Origin: Streptomyces rubellomurinus
GTDB taxonomy: Bacteria; Actinomycetota; Actinomycetes; Streptomycetales; Streptomycetaceae
Reading direction: 5' to 3'
Length of the DNA stretch: 16,878 bases
Assembly (NCBI RefSeq): GCF_000961885.1
Contig: NZ_JZKH01000129.1
Span: forward strand, 1-16,878
Below the pieces are notes generated by a model. The model had not been told where the DNA came from. It made no database searches and saw only the letters and a list, made by a program, of their open reading frames with translations. Positions 14,912 through 16,878 of the stretch are shown piece after piece. The position numbers were made by a program, and so were the translations under genes. How positions within the stretch are numbered: the first letter of the stretch is position 1; each line of letters opens with the position of its first letter.

Positions 14912-15188
14912 CCTGTCTCCGAATGCCCCACGGAACGCATTCCCATGGTCGCTGAACCGGAGTCACGCATTCAAGTTCGTCAAACCACCGTTCGTGCGTG
15001 ATGGATGTCACCGAAGCGTCCGCATAACACCGATAGCCGGACGGGTACTGTCCGTTCGGAACGCCCACGATCAGTCACCTACTCGGCGGTACGGTCGATT
15101 CCGGTCCGATTCCGCGATATCGACACCACCGTTATGAGCACCATCGATGAGCACCCCACCGAATTCACCCAGGGAAAGGCGACGACGC
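14912..15188. promoter_or_regulatory. 277-bp divergent intergenic region with several inverted repeats
   Basis: This gap separates the HAD gene (-) from the CocE-like gene (+) and is visibly less GC-rich than its surroundings. It contains GAATGC-N10-GCATTC (14921-14942), with a further ACGCATTC copy at 14965-14972, 30 bp from the copy at 14935-14942. It also holds CGGAC-N7-GTCCG (15038-15054) and the near-repeat GGTCGATTCC/GGTCCGATTCC around 15085-15106. No convincing sigma-factor hexamer pair was found; CATAAC (15023-15028) and TACTGT (15046-15051) are weak -10 candidates. A short frame starting ATG at 15135 overlaps the CocE start in another frame and looks non-coding. Confidence 0.4.
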
Positions 15189-16878
15189 ATGCGTGTCGAG
15201 CGGAATGTCGAAGTACCGATGCGGGACGGCACGATCCTTCGAGCGGACATCTTCCGCCCCTTATCGGACGGCCCGTGCCCGGTCATCCTGCTGCGCCTGC
15301 CCTACGACAAGTCCGTCCTCACCGAGCCGTGGTTCCCCTCCGAGGTCAGGTACTTCGTCCCCCGCGGGTACATCTGCGTCGCCCAGGACGTGCGGGGGAC
15401 GTACACGTCGGAAGGCACGTTCCACCCCTTCCGTGACGAGACGCCGGACACCGTCGACACCATCGAGTGGGCCGCCGGGATCGAAGGATCCAACGGCAAG
15501 GTCGTGATGACCGGCCAGTCCTACCTCGGCAGCGTCCAGGTGCAGGCCGCCGCCGAGAAGCCCGCGCCGCTGGTCGCCATCAGCCCGGTCTCGCCCCTGC
15601 TGGACTTCACCGACAACGGATTCCGCCGCGGCGGAGCCGTCGAGTCCTCGTTCTACTTCGCCTGGGCGACCAACATGGCGATCCGCGAGGCCCGCCGCCA
15701 CGGCCGCGAGGAGGCGGCCACGGCGCTCGCCACACTCACCGAGGACCGGCCGGTCGACGCGTTCCCGCCGCTGTCGCGGTCGAACGGCCTGCACGCCCCC
15801 TTCGACGAGGTCCTGCAGCAGTACGACGCGGTCGCGCCCTGGGTGCGGCAACTGCTGGACGAAGCCGGCCGGCCCGAGGGCGGTGGCTACCTCTCCACCC
15901 GGCGGCTCGTCCCGAACATCTCGGTGCCGTCGCTCTACGTCACCAGCTGGTACGACGCGTTCCTCGGCGGCAGCCTCAACGCGTACGCGGAGGGCACGTC
16001 CACCGGCGCCGCGCCGACCCACCTCGTCATCGGCCCGTGGGAGCACGCGCACTACGGCGCACCGCAGTCCATCGCGGGGGAAATCGACTTCGGGCCGACC
16101 GCCGAGCTCGACCTGTTCTCGCTCCTGGAGCAGTTCTTCGCCCCGCTGACGGGCCTGGGGCCGCGCGAACCCGTCCCCGGGGTGCGGTACTTCACCATGG
16201 GCATCAACGAGTGGCGATCGGCGGACGCGTGGCCGCCCGCCTCGACCCCCGTCCGACTGTTCCTCCACTCCGCGGGCGGCCCCGTCACCAGCGGGCCGAC
16301 CGGCACCCTCGACGCGATCGCACCGACCGACGGGGCGTCGACGGCGGCCGACGAGTGGACGCACGAGCCGAAGGCCCCGGTGCCGTCCACCGGCGGCCAG
16401 ACCTGGGCCATCCCGGCCGGCCCCCGCGACCAGTCGGCCCTGGTCGAACGGGCCGACGTCCTCGCCTTCGACAGCGAACCGCTGCCGTCCGCCGTCGAAG
16501 TCACCGGCGCCGTACGCGCGAAAGCCTGGTTGGAAACCGACGCCGCCAGCGCGGACGTCATCGCCGCCCTCGTCGACATCCACCCGGACGGCCGGCGCTA
16601 TCCGGTGACCCAAGGAATTCTGCGGCTCGGCACCGAATCGGAACCCCTCCACGAAAAGGGGCCGATCGCTTTCGACATCGACCTGTGGGCCACCAGCCAC
16701 GTATTCCTGGCCGGCCACCGCATTTCCGTCCAGATCGCGTCCTCCGACTTCCCCCACTGGGACGTCAACCCGTCCGACGGAAAGCCCTGGCCCACGAGCT
16801 CCGCCCCGGAACCCGCCCACCACCGCCTCCTCCACGACGCCGCCCACCCCTCGGCCATCACCCTCCCCACCATCGGCC
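15189..16878 (+). CDS. CocE/NonD family alpha/beta hydrolase (S15 X-Pro dipeptidyl peptidase-like), 3' end off the window
   Basis: The first 563 codons are present and the gene continues past the right edge. The N-terminal catalytic domain begins with VPMRDGTILRADIFRP and has the nucleophile Ser111 in TGQSYLG, Asp256 in TSWYDAF and His286 in GPWEHAH. A jelly-roll C-terminal domain (from about residue 330) ends in the typical RISVQIASSDFPHWDVNPS. Relatives include cocaine esterase, glutaryl-7-ACA acylase and Xaa-Pro peptidases, so an ester or amide substrate is likely; no signal peptide is seen, so it is cytoplasmic. AGGGAAAGG precedes ATG 15189. Codon 25 (15261-15263) is TTA, the rare leucine codon read by bldA tRNA in streptomycetes, so full expression probably waits for late growth. 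It uses more A/T-ending codons (GAA, GGA, ATT, GTA, CTT) than its neighbours. Confidence 0.9.
   Translation, partial: MRVERNVEVPMRDGTILRADIFRPLSDGPCPVILLRLPYDKSVLTEPWFPSEVRYFVPRGYICVAQDVRGTYTSEGTFHPFRDETPDTVDTIEWAAGIEGSNGKVVMTGQSYLGSVQVQAAAEKPAPLVAISPVSPLLDFTDNGFRRGGAVESSFYFAWATNMAIREARRHGREEAATALATLTEDRPVDAFPPLSRSNGLHAPFDEVLQQYDAVAPWVRQLLDEAGRPEGGGYLSTRRLVPNISVPSLYVTSWYDAFLGGSLNAYAEGTSTGAAPTHLVIGPWEHAHYGAPQSIAGEIDFGPTAELDLFSLLEQFFAPLTGLGPREPVPGVRYFTMGINEWRSADAWPPASTPVRLFLHSAGGPVTSGPTGTLDAIAPTDGASTAADEWTHEPKAPVPSTGGQTWAIPAGPRDQSALVERADVLAFDSEPLPSAVEVTGAVRAKAWLETDAASADVIAALVDIHPDGRRYPVTQGILRLGTESEPLHEKGPIAFDIDLWATSHVFLAGHRISVQIASSDFPHWDVNPSDGKPWPTSSAPEPAHHRLLHDAAHPSAITLPTIG

Noticed and set aside
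15005..15436. A 143-codon + strand frame overlapping the start of the CocE-like gene
   Set aside because: It is in a different frame from a gene with a complete catalytic triad, and its later part is Pro/Arg/Val-rich shadow sequence.

Overview
The window is very GC-rich, with G/C at nearly every third codon position and densely packed genes. Several genes have signal-peptide-bearing products, and one contains a rare TTA leucine codon. Together with S37-type and S1-type secreted peptidases, a DUF4190 protein and two TetR regulators, this points to a streptomycete (Streptomyces, Kitasatospora or a close relative). No tRNA, rRNA, CRISPR array, insertion sequence or phage gene was recognised. It reads as chromosome, not as a mobile island.

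Layout. At the left edge a secreted choice-of-anchor A surface protein (- strand, 3' end off the window) has a short leader with two hairpins. Divergent from it are an Sfp-type phosphopantetheinyl transferase and a small DUF2269-like membrane protein (both +). The membrane protein converges, 15 bp apart, on a tightly overlapped - strand unit: TetR regulator, AidB-like acyl-CoA dehydrogenase, amidohydrolase-2 enzyme (2660-5794). Next come two secreted serine peptidases on the - strand, an S37 tripeptidyl aminopeptidase-like enzyme and an S1 trypsin-like enzyme. Each is followed by a strong hairpin terminator.

Middle. A FabR-like TetR regulator (-) is divergent from a 51-residue membrane peptide and a DUF4190 protein (+), with two operator-like palindromes between them. 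A metallophosphoesterase follows (+). By motif and sequence memory it resembles mycobacterial PptH, the hydrolase that removes 4'-phosphopantetheine from carrier proteins. The window would then hold both a writer (the Sfp-type transferase at 1342) and a possible eraser (at 9976) of that modification, but far apart.

Right. Convergent with the phosphoesterase and sharing its terminator is a - strand series: HAD hydrolase, VIT1/CCC1-type metal transporter and a two-AAA-domain Clp ATPase. The ATPase has a ClpC-like short middle domain but lacks the ClpP-docking loop, so it is probably a stand-alone unfoldase or disaggregase. The right edge holds the first 563 codons of a CocE/NonD-type alpha/beta hydrolase (+). 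It carries a TTA codon, implying bldA-dependent expression, and its leader is rich in inverted repeats.

No single undescribed multi-gene system is evident. The more unusual points are the attenuator-like leader, the Clp ATPase without a ClpP loop, the PptH-like enzyme away from a PptT-type partner, and several repeat-containing promoter regions.
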